Shown: piece after piece, positions 1-8,763 of the stretch | How positions within the stretch are numbered: the first letter of the stretch is position 1 | Layout: each line of letters starts with the position of its first letter | DNA from: Haloimpatiens sp. FM7315 | GTDB taxonomy: Bacteria > Bacillota > Clostridia > Clostridiales > Clostridiaceae | Direction of reading: 5' to 3' | DNA: 64,000 nt | Assembly (NCBI GenBank): GCA_041861885.1 | Contig: JBGVUE010000001.1 | Location: forward strand, 608,001-672,000 | Made by a program: the position numbers and the translations under genes | Notes under the pieces: generated by a model | What the model saw: the letters and a program-made list of their open reading frames with translations, nothing else | The model's database searches: none | Told to the model about the DNA's origin: nothing

Positions 1-43
1 AAAATAATCACACTCCTATTATAAATATATATGGTAATAAAAA

Positions 44-83
44 CCCTGTAGGCAGAGATAAGTATTCTACATACAGGGAGTTT
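44..83 (-). terminator. Rho-independent terminator of the Cys-rich protein gene
   Basis: Read on the minus strand, CCCTGTATGTAG pairs with CTACAGGG across a loop and is followed by TTTTTATT. It lies just downstream of the stop of the minus-strand gene at 90-677. Confidence 0.7.
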
Positions 84-89
84 CAAAAA

Positions 90-677
90 TTAAACTACAG
101 TAAGTGATGTTACTTTGCAAATTGAAAATGCATAAGCAACAGCTCCATTTGTGCTAGTCCCTATTAATATACCAAGACCTATTTTCTTCAATAAAATATT
201 TTCTTGTATTAAGCTAGGATTAGAAATAATTTCTAATGAAAGAGTTGTATTTGCTCTAAGTCTTCTTACAGTTTCTCTTATTGGTCTTTCATAGCAATCA
301 CAGTCTGCACATGTACAAACAGGTTGAAGTAATGTGATTTCATCTGTTGGATTTAGGTTAGACCAGCTTAATCTTGAAATGTCACATATAGGAATAAATT
401 CAGTGTTGTTAATATTTAGTAAACCATTTTGTGCAAAAATTATTTCACTTATTAAAATATTTTTAGGAATACCGGATATTGTTATTATTTCCAATAAAGC
501 ATTTAAAGGCAAAGTTGCTATTAGTTTATTTATTAAATCCTCCATAGGATAAACACAGCAGTCACAAAGGCTATTTGCAGAGTTACAACACATAACACAG
601 CAAGGTAGGCTGCATTCAGGGCAAAATAATTGTTCTAATTTTTCTTTTAATAAATTATTACTACTACTATATATCAT
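90..677 (-). CDS. Cysteine-rich hypothetical protein (195 aa)
   Basis: I do not recognise the family. Nine of residues 19-41 are Cys (19, 22, 26, 27, 30, 31, 38, 40, 41), giving several CxxC and CC motifs. A second cluster, CTCADCDC, lies at 121-128. Between them is a hydrophobic but non-membrane segment, and there is no signal peptide. The clusters could bind zinc or Fe-S, or cross-link by disulfides as in clostridial spore-coat or exosporium proteins; that is inference. The ATG follows an AAGGGGTG ribosome site at proper spacing, and the gene has its own terminator, so it looks like a single-gene unit. Confidence 0.6.
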   Translation of the reverse strand: MIYSSSNNLLKEKLEQLFCPECSLPCCVMCCNSANSLCDCCVYPMEDLINKLIATLPLNALLEIITISGIPKNILISEIIFAQNGLLNINNTEFIPICDISRLSWSNLNPTDEITLLQPVCTCADCDCYERPIRETVRRLRANTTLSLEIISNPSLIQENILLKKIGLGILIGTSTNGAVAYAFSICKVTSLTVV

Positions 678-767
678 GAGTTTTGCACCCCTTATATTTT
701 AAATAAATATTTTTAATATATAATATGCCATTTTAGCTTGGAGTGCTAAAAAAATTTAAATTAAAAA

Positions 768-1853
768 TTATTTGAAGCCAATGCTTTCAAAAAACTTTTT
801 ATTATTAATTAAAATTGTGTTATCAGGGGAGAAACTTAATGCTAATTCATTATGTTTAAAGGCTAGGGCGTTATTCTTTTCATGATAGTAACATAAACAT
901 AATTCTACATGAGGAATCCAGGTCCAGTAAGATTCATAGAAAAAGCCTCCGTTTGCGGCTGGCTTTTCGAGTTTTGTAGTTAGATCATACCAAAATATTG
1001 CCTCTGAAAATTTATTTTGCAATTTAAAACATTTACCAATTAAAAAGGTTAATTCGGCTCTTGGTTTATCGTACTCAAAGGATTTGAAACAGTATTTTAA
1101 AGTCTCTTCAAATTGATTATTTGAAATATAATAGGAGGACAATTTATTGCAAGCGGATATCTTATTTTCTTTCCATGCTTTATCCATAGATAGAAGTTTA
1201 GTATATTGTTTGATAGCTTCTTCAAACAAGTGATGCTCATACAGTTCATTTCCATAGTAAAAGACATCTCTTGGCGAAAAATCAACTTTATCTTCTATCA
1301 TTTTTTTATATATGTTTAAATTTCTATCTATTTCACGTGGCTTAACTTTATCGTGGATTATACCAATATCGCTATTATAGATTTTACCGTATACTTGTAG
1401 ATAATTATGAACTCTTCCATACCATTTAAAGTTTCGATCTCTTCTAACAAGTCGATTTCGAATATAACTTAAAGCAGGGACACCATTTTTATCTACATTA
1501 AGATTGTAATACATTGTAACGGAGTCTACATTCTTATTTAGTGTGGCTTTTAAGGTCTTTAATTTTTCTTGATCTTCCTTTGATATTATGTCATCTGCAT
1601 CTAGATAAAATATATATTCTTTAGTTGCCTTACTGAAAGAGAAATTTCTAGCTGCTGCAAAATCTTGAATCCATTTAAAATAATAAATTTTATCTGTAAA
1701 TTTTTTTGCAATTTCAATAGTTTTATCTTTAGAGCCTGTGTCGACTATTATTATTTCATCTACAATGTCTTTAGCACAGTTTAAACACCTTTCTAAAACA
1801 GATTCTTCATCTTTTACAATCATACATAGACTTATACTTATTCCTTTTCCCAT
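768..1853 (-). CDS. Family 2 glycosyltransferase with C-terminal TPR-like region
   Basis: Predicted cytoplasmic GT-A glycosyltransferase using a nucleotide-sugar donor, 361 aa. The N-terminus has the GT2 start SLCMIVKDEE (residues 8-17), VDTGSKDKT (about 37-45) and the metal-binding DADD at 85-88. After about residue 190 the sequence becomes helical and TPR-like, the usual 'glycosyltransferase plus TPR' arrangement of Firmicutes. The acceptor is unknown; surface glycan, flagellin or peptide glycosylation are all known for such proteins. The ATG is preceded by GGGGGAT. It is transcribed away from the fluoride-responsive gene. Confidence 0.8.
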   Translation of the reverse strand: MGKGISISLCMIVKDEESVLERCLNCAKDIVDEIIIVDTGSKDKTIEIAKKFTDKIYYFKWIQDFAAARNFSFSKATKEYIFYLDADDIISKEDQEKLKTLKATLNKNVDSVTMYYNLNVDKNGVPALSYIRNRLVRRDRNFKWYGRVHNYLQVYGKIYNSDIGIIHDKVKPREIDRNLNIYKKMIEDKVDFSPRDVFYYGNELYEHHLFEEAIKQYTKLLSMDKAWKENKISACNKLSSYYISNNQFEETLKYCFKSFEYDKPRAELTFLIGKCFKLQNKFSEAIFWYDLTTKLEKPAANGGFFYESYWTWIPHVELCLCYYHEKNNALAFKHNELALSFSPDNTILINNKKFFESIGFK

Positions 1854-1979
1854 AATATGAATCCCCCAGTTTATTATTTTGAATATATATATATTTACTC
1901 AATTTACATAATATGAAGATAAAAAAATTTTGATACTACATTATAATAGACAAGCACACTAATTTATGCTATTATAAAC

Positions 1980-2068
1980 AATGGCGATGGAGTTCGCCTT
2001 TAAATGCGTAAAGCTGATGACTCCTACAGATTAACTATATCTTTGTTAATTTGTAGGAGTATTTTATT
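1980..2068 (+). promoter_or_regulatory. Fluoride riboswitch (crcB motif) with terminator platform
   Basis: Positions 1983-1998 contain the conserved GGCGATGGAGTTCGCC stem-loop, followed by CTGATGACTCCTAC at 2014-2027, the hallmark of the fluoride (crcB) aptamer. The conserved CTCCTACA (2021-2028) is complementary to TGTAGGAG (2052-2059), which is followed by a T-rich tract. Without fluoride the aptamer's 3' strand would therefore join a terminator; fluoride binding should block it. The downstream gene is a CLC-F type transporter, the expected target. Confidence 0.92.
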
Positions 2069-2125
2069 ATGTTTTTAATTGATTTTTCATTTGTTTAAAC
2101 AATAATAAAAGAAAGGAATTAAATT

Positions 2126-3440
2126 ATGCGTAAAAAAGTATTATATTATGCAAGTAAGTTTAACAGTGTAGCTATAGGATTATCATTTTTAAAGTGGGTG
2201 TTTATAGGAAGTATTGTAGGTCTATTTACTGGAGCTGCTGGAGCTTTATTTTTAAAAAGTCTAGAAGTAGCAACCAGTCTTAGGATTAAGTATACCTGGC
2301 TTCTTTTTGTCTTCCTTTTGGAGGAGCAATTGTTAGTTTCTTATATATAAAGTATGGTAAAAATTCTATTAAGGGAAATAACTTAATTATAGAAAAAATT
2401 AATGATGAGACTCAAGAACTTCCAGTGCGCATGGCGGTACTGGTATTTCTAGGAACTGTTGTTACACATTTATTTGGTGGTTCAGCAGGAAGAGAGGGTA
2501 CGGGGGTTCAAATTGGTGCTAGTATAGCTGAAGGAGTAAGTAGAGTTTTAAAGCTAGACAAGTTTGATACTAAAATAATACTTGTATCAGGTATTGGAAG
2601 CGGTTTTGCTTCAGTTTTTGGAACACCACTTGCAGGAACTTTGTTTGGACTTGAAATGAACAGCATTGGAACTATTAATTATCACGCTTTAATTTCATGT
2701 TTTACTGCAAGCATGGTTGGAAATATGGTAACTACATCCCTTGGAATTCATCATTCACATTATAAAATTTTAGGAATTCCCGAAGTAAATTATATTATAT
2801 TAATTAAGATAGTAGTATGTGCAGTTATATTTGGGTTAACTAGTAGATTGTTTAGTAGATCTATTGGAATATTAAAGAGTTTTTTGGGAAAAAAGTTAAG
2901 AGCCCAGTTTTAAAAAGTGCAATTGGAGGAACAATTGTTATAATATTAGTGTATATTTTTAGAACTAGAGAATTTTTAGGGCTAAGTATACCACTTATGT
3001 CAGAGGCTTTTACAAGTAGAGTTCATCCTTTAACTTTTTTAGGAAAAATACTCTTTACTTCTGTAACTTTGGGAACTGGTTTTCAAGGAGGAGAAGTTAC
3101 ACCCTTATTTGTTGTAGGGTCAACTCTTGGAAATGCTTTATCAGGTTTTTTTAATATGTCACCTTCTTTTTTAGCATCCCTTGGCCTTGTGGGTGTTTTT
3201 GCAGGAGCTACTAATGCTCCTATGGCATCATTTGCACTAGGTATTGAGATGTTTGGAGCAAAGGGTGCTTTACTTATGTTTATGGTATGTATAGTTAGTT
3301 ATGTATTCTCTGGACATACAGGAATATATACTTCACAAAAAGTTGTCATAAGTAAAAGTAGGTTGATTGAAATTCCTTTGAATTCTACCCTTTCTTACCT
3401 AAATATAAGTAAAAAAGAAAAAACAAAAGATGTAAAGTAA
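2126..3440 (+). pseudogene. CLC-F fluoride/proton antiporter, frameshifted
   Basis: Membrane CLC-family exporter of fluoride. The selectivity-loop signature is GREGTG (about 2491-2508), where chloride CLCs have GREGP, and the gene carries the CLC-F hallmark GNNLI (about 2368-2382). The reading frame breaks twice. The first break is near 2303-2315, after KYTWLLFV, where the downstream frame resumes as LPFGGAIVSF. The second is at the CCC run 2903-2905, where one extra C restores RAPVLKSAIGG. Both are 1-nt changes, so either the gene recently decayed or the assembly has run-length errors. The repaired protein is about 437 aa with about ten hydrophobic helices. Its control by the fluoride riboswitch supports the assignment. 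Confidence 0.85.
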
Positions 3441-3479
3441 GATAAATTGGAATGATTTAAAACAAATAAGAAATAAAAT

Positions 3480-3520
3480 AAGGCAGTAATTTCATATTAA
3501 AATGAAATCACTGCCTTTAA
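3480..3520. terminator. Bidirectional terminator between clc and the DHHW gene
   Basis: AGGCAGTAATTTCAT (3481-3495) pairs with ATGAAATCACTGCCT (about 3502-3516), with A/T-rich flanks on both sides. It sits between convergent genes. Confidence 0.75.
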
Positions 3521-3532
3521 ATTTATAGCATT

Positions 3533-4684
3533 TTATTGTACAAGATTTAAAATTGAATCGTCCTCTGAAAAAGTACTTGTATTATATAAAATTAAAGTAT
3601 CAGTTATGCCATTATCTTCTATTAAACTCTGTATATTGTCATTGTAATATCTTAAATCAACTACAACAATATCACTATAATGAGAAGTTAAAAATGGTAT
3701 AAAAGAGTTTGCATAAGAGTCTTTTATAATTAACAATTTTTTATTAGAAAGACTTTCAGTTTCTATTTTTAGTATGGGATGATTACCATCTGTAAATAAT
3801 GAGTATTTATCCTTTGTGTTTAACTTATGGGCGCTATAAAGGCTTACACCTTTCTTTTTTTCCTCAATATAATTTACAATAAGGTTTTCTTCATTTTTAG
3901 GAAGAAACACACTTATTCTATCTGGAGAAATATTTTTAATTCCAGATTTAGAATAAAGGGTACCGTAAAAATTATTACTAACTTCTTCTATATTATATTG
4001 ATTTTTTAGTTTAGGTGTAATATTTAATTTTTTACAAAATTCTAAATATGCATAATAAGCGCCTTCAGTAGTCCAGTGATGGTCAGTTTTATAGTATATG
4101 TATTTGTCTTTATTCTGGTTTAGAATATTAAAAGCATTTATTTTATTAACATTATTAGGTAAATAACTATAAAAATTGTTTATGTAGTTCAACTCATCGT
4201 AAGAAGGAGCAAAAGCAGGGAGTTTATCCTTTAAAACTTTTATTTTTGTAGGTATTATCATAATACTGTTAGTTAAATCTTTATTTTTTTCATAAAAACT
4301 TTTAATTGCCTTTGATTTTTCTAAAGCATTTTCCTTATTAGGTTTTTTAAATTTGTCTATTAAATAGTCGTCACTGCATATGTAAATATCATTATTTTCC
4401 TTTTTCCCAGAAAATCTTTCAACAGATGACTTTATATTTACCCAAAAATTTCTTAGAAAAAACTGATCTGACACATAAGATTCATATTTCTTAGTATAAT
4501 CACTGTGCATTAGATTTTCCATAGAAAATTTAGGCCTAGTGTTTAGAGTACGGTTTTCTTCACTAGAGAATGTTTTATCTTTACTTATAATATTTATAAT
4601 AAATATTATAAAAATAAAAAGTAAAAAGATTATAGGTAAAAATTTGTTTTGATCATTGTTAAATGATTTTTTCTTAAAATTCAT
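3533..4684 (-). CDS. DHHW-family protein (AlgJ/AlgX-like, polysaccharide acetylation)
   Basis: Membrane-anchored extracellular SGNH-like protein, with one N-terminal hydrophobic helix (about residues 14-34) and a large outer domain. The signature KTDHHWTTEGAY sits near residue 200, and a Ser-containing IIKDSYANSF segment lies near residue 320; these are the catalytic elements of the DHHW/AlgX group. It is directly downstream of an MBOAT acyltransferase, the usual partner that passes acyl groups across the membrane. I prefer ATG 4684 because AAGGGTGA lies about 8 nt upstream; a GTG at 4696 is inside that site. Role inferred: O-acetylation of a secreted or cell-wall polymer. Confidence 0.8.
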   Translation of the reverse strand: MNFKKKSFNNDQNKFLPIIFLLFIFIIFIINIISKDKTFSSEENRTLNTRPKFSMENLMHSDYTKKYESYVSDQFFLRNFWVNIKSSVERFSGKKENNDIYICSDDYLIDKFKKPNKENALEKSKAIKSFYEKNKDLTNSIMIIPTKIKVLKDKLPAFAPSYDELNYINNFYSYLPNNVNKINAFNILNQNKDKYIYYKTDHHWTTEGAYYAYLEFCKKLNITPKLKNQYNIEEVSNNFYGTLYSKSGIKNISPDRISVFLPKNEENLIVNYIEEKKKGVSLYSAHKLNTKDKYSLFTDGNHPILKIETESLSNKKLLIIKDSYANSFIPFLTSHYSDIVVVDLRYYNDNIQSLIEDNGITDTLILYNTSTFSEDDSILNLVQ

Positions 4685-4723
4685 AAATTTTATCACCCTT
4701 GCATATTGTATTTACTATATAAA

Positions 4724-6130
4724 TTAAAATCTAAAGTATAAAAATGGGTTGAAACTTTGATTTACTAAATAAGCTGTAGATAAAAATAATATTGCACATA
4801 AAGTTAAATTAATAAATAAGACAACTTTAAAATTTCTTGTTTGTTTTAGTTTTGTATATAATTCACTTACTAAAGGAGTTGCACATAATATTCCAATTAT
4901 AAGTAAGAAAAAATTTGTATAAAAATAATAAATAAAAGTTTTATCAATAAAAGGATTGCCTTTAAATCCAAACATCACTTTTAAGTAGCTAAAGGCAAGA
5001 CCTAGTTTATCTATGTCAAAGAATACCCATCCAATAATTACAACTAGTATAGTGTATAAATTGGAAATAAATTTAAGTGGACCTTTAAGAAATCTTCCTA
5101 AAAAGATTTTTTCTAAAAATATAAAGAATCCAAAATATAATCCCCAAAATACAAAATTCCAACTAGCTCCATGCCATAAACCAGTAGTAAACCAAACAAT
5201 AAATAAATTTCTAAATTGAGTTATTAAATTAACACGATTTCCTCCTAGTGGTATATAAATATATTCTCTAAACCATTGACCTAAAGATATATGCCACCTT
5301 CTCCAAAACTCACTTACGCTTTTTGCTATGTATGGATAATTGAAGTTTTCCATAAATTCAAATCCAAACATTTTACCAAGACCAATTGCCATATCTGAAT
5401 ATCCACTAAAGTCAAAGTAAATTTGAAGAGTAAAGGCAATTATACCAAGCCAGGAGGACAAAATAGATAAACTCGAAATATCTAAAGATTTTATATTAGT
5501 CCATATAATACCTATGTTATTTGCAATCAAAACTTTTTTTCCAAGACCTATAATGAATCTCTCAATACCTTCACTAAATTTATATAGTGATCTTTTTCTG
5601 TTCTTTAATTGATAATTTATATCGCTATATTTTACTATAGGACCAGCTACCAGTTGGGGAAACATAGTTACATATACTCCAAAGTTAATAATATTTCTTT
5701 GAACTTCAACTTTGTCTAAATATACATCTATTACATAAGACAAAATTTGAAAGGTGTAAAAGGATATTCCCATAGGAAGAGGAATTTTTTCTACAATTAT
5801 GTTTAAACCTAGTAGCATGTTTAAATTATCTATTATAAATGAAAAATATTTAAAAAAAGCTAACATCCCTAAGTTTATTGCTAAAGTCACAATAAAAATA
5901 TTTCTAGAAATATTTTTATTATATCTAAAGTTATGTATAAATAAGGTCATTATGTAATTTAAAATAATACTAAATACCATAAGCAGGATGCATATAGGTT
6001 CACCCCAAGCATAAAAGATTAAGCTTGCTATTAGTATAGTTAAATTTTTTAATTTTTTAGGTGAAATGTAATATAAAAATATGGTGATTGGCAAAAATAA
6101 AAATATAAAGATTAAACTGCTGAAAACCAA
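4724..6130 (-). CDS. MBOAT-family O-acyltransferase (AlgI/DltB-like)
   Basis: Multi-pass membrane O-acyltransferase, 468 aa, with about 11 hydrophobic segments. It carries the family motifs QLVAGPIVKYSDI (about 155-167), FWRRWHISLGQWFREYIYIP (about 268-287) and LWHGASWNFVFWG near 316-328, whose His is the conserved active-site residue. Such proteins move an acyl group, usually acetyl, across the membrane to a partner that loads it on an exopolysaccharide or wall polymer. The downstream DHHW protein and upstream SGNH hydrolase fit that system. The gene is intact. Confidence 0.9.
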   Translation of the reverse strand: MVFSSLIFIFLFLPITIFLYYISPKKLKNLTILIASLIFYAWGEPICILLMVFSIILNYIMTLFIHNFRYNKNISRNIFIVTLAINLGMLAFFKYFSFIIDNLNMLLGLNIIVEKIPLPMGISFYTFQILSYVIDVYLDKVEVQRNIINFGVYVTMFPQLVAGPIVKYSDINYQLKNRKRSLYKFSEGIERFIIGLGKKVLIANNIGIIWTNIKSLDISSLSILSSWLGIIAFTLQIYFDFSGYSDMAIGLGKMFGFEFMENFNYPYIAKSVSEFWRRWHISLGQWFREYIYIPLGGNRVNLITQFRNLFIVWFTTGLWHGASWNFVFWGLYFGFFIFLEKIFLGRFLKGPLKFISNLYTILVVIIGWVFFDIDKLGLAFSYLKVMFGFKGNPFIDKTFIYYFYTNFFLLIIGILCATPLVSELYTKLKQTRNFKVVLFINLTLCAILFLSTAYLVNQSFNPFLYFRF

Positions 6131-6153
6131 TTGTAGTCACTCCAAACTGTATT

Positions 6154-6644
6154 TTATTTAAAACTTTTATTTATATCTGTCATTATCTTATCTGGATTTT
6201 TTGATATAACCAGTATTGCATATTTTCCTCTAATTTTAAAAATATGGTTTTCTAATATTTGATACTCATCCGGAGCATAATTCTTAAAAGAGCTTGATTG
6301 TTTTTCTATTCTTGCGTTAACAAGTTCTTTTAAATATTCAATATCATCTTGATTTTTAACTTTCATGATAAGTAATTCATTTGCCTGCATATTAGTTTTC
6401 GGGGCGTAGAAAATAAAATCTTCAAGTTTATTAAAATTAATGCCGTAGAGCTTTCTTAGTTTAAATTTATCAGATTTAACCATAGCAGATAAATCTGAGT
6501 TTTTTTAACATTTGTTATTATGTCAGAAATTTTAGGAGACTTAACTTCTGTAAAAGAGTAGCCTAAAATTAACACTGAAATAAATACAAATGAAAATAGT
6601 ATTATGGAAACTAAATTATTTTTTTTATAAGTTCTGATTGCCAT
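6154..6644 (-). pseudogene. DUF4358-type membrane-anchored protein, frameshifted
   Basis: Two reading frames join into one protein of about 160 aa: an N-terminal helix (about residues 10-30) and an outer domain resembling DUF4358, which is commonly found beside MBOAT/DHHW genes. The break is in the run of seven T at 6500-6506 (A on the coding strand); one more A gives the continuous sequence NVKKNSDLSAMVKSDKF. It lies between the SGNH hydrolase and the MBOAT gene in the same orientation. Function unknown; a chaperone or scaffold role in polymer acylation is a guess. Confidence 0.65.
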
Positions 6645-6706
6645 TGATTCATCATCCTGTTCGTAATAATACTTATTTTTGTTGTAAATTACATAAATAC
6701 TATATA

Positions 6707-7513
6707 TTACAAAATTCCCTTTAAGTAATCTAGTAATGTATTATAAAATTTAACATTAAAATGTATTCCATCCGGCTCATACAAATAATCTTTATTTCTG
6801 TATACCGATGTTATATCTATAAATTTAGCATTTTCGCTAAGTGCAATATTTTTTAAAGTGTTAGAAAATGATTCAACTCTTTCATCAGAAAGCATAGGCC
6901 TTTTGCTCTCAGTTTTTGCTTGCACATGAGTTATAGATAAAATATATATTTCTGAGTTTGGGAGTACTTCTTTAATCTTTTTAACAAAAATTGTATAATT
7001 TCGTTGGTATTCATCTATGCTTTTAAAGCGTTCTAAGTCATTCAGACCATAAAGCAAAAATATTCTTTTGGGATTTAAATTCGCTAATTGGGGTATAGAA
7101 TTTTTTGCTTGAACTATATTTTGCCCTTTTTTAGCTAAAACAGAAGAAGGATTTAAAAGACTATAAAAATCTAAAGCTTCTGTTATAGAATCACCCATAA
7201 AAACTGAATCTTCAAAATAAGTTTTATTACTGACATCTTTATTTTTATCGCTTTTTGAAGGAACTTCTTTGTTATTTGGTTCTTCGATTTTGCTAGAATC
7301 TTCTTTTTCTACTGGTTCTACTGGTTCTACTGGTTCTTGTGATTTCGATATTTTCTTTTCTACAGTATCAATATTTCTAGTTTCTAATTTTTTTAAATTT
7401 GAATAATTTTTTTCGATTAATTCTTGTTCTTTTTTGTTATTTATTTTAGATTTCACTATTTTAATAACAAATGTTGTTAATAGTATTAACAAAATAATTA
7501 AAAATAATTTCAA
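6707..7513 (-). CDS. SGNH/GDSL-family hydrolase, membrane-anchored
   Basis: 268 aa. One N-terminal membrane helix (residues 2-20), a charged linker (20-100) with PVEPVEPVEK, then an SGNH esterase/acyltransferase domain. Visible catalytic blocks: FMGDSITEA (Ser109), YGLND (Asn158) and DGIHFN (Asp248, His251). The PVE repeat comes from a 9-nt tandem repeat at about 7309-7337, which may vary in copy number. As first gene of the minus-strand cluster it probably adds or removes acyl groups on the polymer served by the MBOAT and DHHW proteins. Confidence 0.82.
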   Translation of the reverse strand: MKLFLIILLILLTTFVIKIVKSKINNKKEQELIEKNYSNLKKLETRNIDTVEKKISKSQEPVEPVEPVEKEDSSKIEEPNNKEVPSKSDKNKDVSNKTYFEDSVFMGDSITEALDFYSLLNPSSVLAKKGQNIVQAKNSIPQLANLNPKRIFLLYGLNDLERFKSIDEYQRNYTIFVKKIKEVLPNSEIYILSITHVQAKTESKRPMLSDERVESFSNTLKNIALSENAKFIDITSVYRNKDYLYEPDGIHFNVKFYNTLLDYLKGIL

Positions 7514-7872
7514 AATTTTTCTCTTTTTTTCCGTGAATATTTGCGCCTTTTAAAATTAAGTTTATCCATAATTTTACCTCATTATATATTATTTGATACA
7601 ATCCATGTTAAATTATACAACATTTTAGCCTTCTTTGTTGTGAATTTATATTAAATTTTTATGGTAATTTTCATTTTCTTTTTTTATATAACTTCAAACT
7701 AAATATAAAGCTTCAATATTATATTATTTACCTGTATATTATTAATATTATAAAATTTAAAAGAAATTTGGTTACAAAGATATTAAAGATAGTAACAAAA
7801 TGTTTTCTACTATAGTAATTATATTTATTACAGGAAATTTAAAAAAATACTGATTTTTTTGCAAATTATTTA
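7514..7872. other. AT-rich intergenic region with divergent promoters
   Basis: No gene or structured RNA is seen here. It separates the minus-strand acylation cluster from the plus-strand NifU-like operon and presumably holds the cluster's promoter; several AT-only stretches make the hexamers ambiguous. Confidence 0.4.
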
Positions 7873-7901
7873 TTGTTATAGAAGATTATATTTGGTAATA
7901 T
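7873..7901 (+). promoter_or_regulatory. Sigma-A promoter of the NifU-like/GGGtGRT operon
   Basis: TTGTTA (7873-7878), a 17-nt spacer, then TAATAT (7896-7901). Predicted start near 7908, leaving a leader of about 140 nt. Confidence 0.6.
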
Positions 7902-7927
7902 ATAAGTGTGCATTAAGTGTTTTGTTG

Positions 7928-7958
7928 CCCAGGGTGGGAGTGAAAACATCCCACTGGG
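7928..7958 (+). promoter_or_regulatory. 5'-leader hairpin of the GGGtGRT operon
   Basis: CCCA (7928-7931) and GTGGGA (7934-7939) pair with TCCCAC (7949-7954) and TGGG (7955-7958), with a two-G bulge and an A-rich loop. It is the only GC-rich segment for several hundred bases, and it lies about 20 nt from the predicted RNA start. No T-run follows on either strand, so it is not a normal terminator. A 5' stability element or protein-binding site is inferred. Confidence 0.5.
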
Positions 7959-8049
7959 TCAAAAACATATCATTAAGTTAAAAATACTTTAATTAAATAA
8001 ATAAGGCTTTAATAGCAATAATTATTAACCATAGGAAGGAGAATAAAAT

Positions 8050-8742
8050 ATGATTTATTCAACAGAAGTTGAGAGAATGTGCCCTATAACTAAAGGAGCA
8101 AACCATCAATCAGCTCCAATACCAGAAGAAGGAAAATGGGTTCGCGCAAAAGAAGTAAAAGACATATCAGGTTTAACACATGGTATAGGTTGGTGTGCTC
8201 CACAGCAAGGTGCTTGCAAACTTACTTTAAATGTTAAAGAAGGTATTATTCAAGAAGCACTAGTTGAGACTATAGGATGTTCAGGAATGACTCACTCTGC
8301 AGCTATGGCATCAGAAATACTTCCAGGAAAGACAATTCTTGAAGCATTAAACACTGATTTAGTTTGTGATGCTATAAATACAGCAATGAGAGAATTATTT
8401 TTACAAATAGTATACGGTAGAACTCAAACTGCTTTCTCAGAAGGTGGACTACCTATAGGAGCAGGTCTTGAAGATTTAGGAAAAGGATTAAGAAGCCAAG
8501 TTGGTACTATGTACGGAACTAAGGCTAAGGGAACTAGATACTTAGAAATGGCTGAAGGATATGTTACAGATATAGCTTTAGATGAAAACAGTGAAGTTAT
8601 AGGATACAAATTCGTTCACCTTGGAAAAATGATGGAAATGATAGGAAAAGGTATGGATGCTAACGAAGCAAAAGAAAAAGCTACTGGTCAATATGGTAGA
8701 TTTGATGAAGCTGTAAAAGTTATTAATCCAAGACAAGAATAA
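8050..8742 (+). CDS. NifU/IscU-like iron-sulfur scaffold-related protein
   Basis: 230 aa, soluble. It resembles the NifU N-terminal/IscU-like family often called 'iron-sulfur cluster assembly scaffold protein' in Clostridia and always seen with a GGGtGRT protein. Candidate Fe-S ligands are Cys11 (MCPITK), Cys49 (GIGWCAP), Cys56 (GACKL), Cys77 (IGCSGMTHS) and Cys106. The core ETIGCSGMTHSAAMASEI matches the NifU_N helix. RBS AGGAAGGAG lies just upstream. Codon use is richer in strong codons than neighbours, suggesting high expression. Its actual substrate is not established. Confidence 0.75.
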   Translation: MIYSTEVERMCPITKGANHQSAPIPEEGKWVRAKEVKDISGLTHGIGWCAPQQGACKLTLNVKEGIIQEALVETIGCSGMTHSAAMASEILPGKTILEALNTDLVCDAINTAMRELFLQIVYGRTQTAFSEGGLPIGAGLEDLGKGLRSQVGTMYGTKAKGTRYLEMAEGYVTDIALDENSEVIGYKFVHLGKMMEMIGKGMDANEAKEKATGQYGRFDEAVKVINPRQE

Positions 8743-8763
8743 TATAGAGGGAGGACGATGGAA

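Noticed and set aside
7514..7872. AT-rich 360-bp spacer as a replication origin
   Set aside because: No DnaA-box cluster or replication genes; it is an ordinary divergent promoter region.
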